Part shown: positions 13,476 through 13,627 of the stretch, in pieces | How the letters are laid out: every line of letters begins with the position of its first letter | Position numbering within the stretch: the stretch's first letter is position 1 | From: Methanosarcinales archaeon | GTDB taxonomy: Archaea > Halobacteriota > Methanosarcinia > Methanosarcinales > EX4572-44 | Length of the DNA stretch: 13,627 bases | Direction: 5' to 3' | Assembly (NCBI GenBank): GCA_004212095.1 | Contig: RXIJ01000023.1 | Location: 1 to 13,627, forward strand | Made by a program: the position numbers and the translations under genes | The notes under the pieces: generated by a model | Told to the model about the DNA's origin: nothing | The model's input: the letters and a program-made list of their open reading frames with translations, nothing else | Database searches by the model: none

Positions 13476-13627
13476 ACTGTAAAGCTTGCGCTTTGCAGAG
13501 ATTAAACCCAACAACTGCAAAGCTTGCGCTTTGCAGAAATAACCTCTAACCTTTTAATTCTCGATTGCGCAAGCACTGCACAACTTCGTTCTGCAGAGAT
13601 TAAACCCACAACAACTGCAAAGCTTGC
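13476..13627. repeat. Array of short palindromic repeats downstream of secY
   Basis: Three complete units and one cut unit are present. CTGTAAAGC/GCTTTGCAG (13477-13498) and CTGCAAAGC/GCTTTGCAG (13515-13536) form 9-bp hairpins with TTGC loops. A degenerate CTGCA...TGCAG hairpin lies at 13576-13596. A fourth begins at 13615 and is cut by the window end. Spacing is 38, 61 and 39 bp. The tail GAGATTAAACCCA follows units one and three. The first hairpin starts 2 nt after the secY stop, so it may also mark the transcript end. No gene is visible here. Confidence 0.8.

Noticed and set aside
13476..13627. CRISPR array
   Set aside because: Units are internally palindromic with degenerate copies and uneven short spacing (38, 61, 39 bp), and the sequence between them is itself repeated rather than unique.

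Overview
The window is one archaeal ribosomal-protein supercluster (the S10 and spc blocks joined), all on the + strand. The order is uL3-uL4-uL23-uL2-uS19-uL22-uS3-uL29-Rpp29-uS17-uL14-uL24-eS4-uL5-uS14-uS8-uL6-eL32-eL19-uL18-uS5-uL30-uL15-SecY. The archaeal/eukaryotic-only members (eS4, eL32, eL19), the RNase P protein Rpp29 between uL29 and uS17, and strong AGGTGA/GGAG ribosome-binding sites point to a euryarchaeon. Moderately AT-rich DNA and an acidic uS3 tail would fit a Methanosarcinales/ANME-type lineage, but that placement is inference.

Layout: bases 1-504 are mostly non-coding, with a possible C-terminal fragment of an upstream gene (2-106), TATA-like boxes at 301 and 436, and a possible leader of about 175 nt before uL3. 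Bases 505-13475 hold 24 tightly packed genes, many overlapping by ATGA or TAATG. Both subunits, one RNase P protein and the SecY channel would be made in a coordinated, translationally coupled way. Bases 13476-13627 contain an array of short palindromes that runs off the window end.

The unusual part is in the gaps. Only two junctions inside the operon are loose: Rpp29/uS17 (76 bp) and uL18/uS5 (60 bp). Each contains a copy of the start-codon region of the downstream gene, an insert of about 52-54 bp, and a short palindrome with ACTGCA...TGCAGA-like ends. The palindromes match each other in opposite orientations (19 of 25 positions) and resemble the repeats after secY. Each insert also creates a mini-ORF (25 and 24 codons). 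It starts at the duplicated old start codon, uses the apparent original Shine-Dalgarno, and stops overlapping the real start of uS17 or uS5. This looks like a small palindromic element that entered an essential operon at start codons without breaking translational coupling. A related 12-bp duplication sits at the uL5 start.
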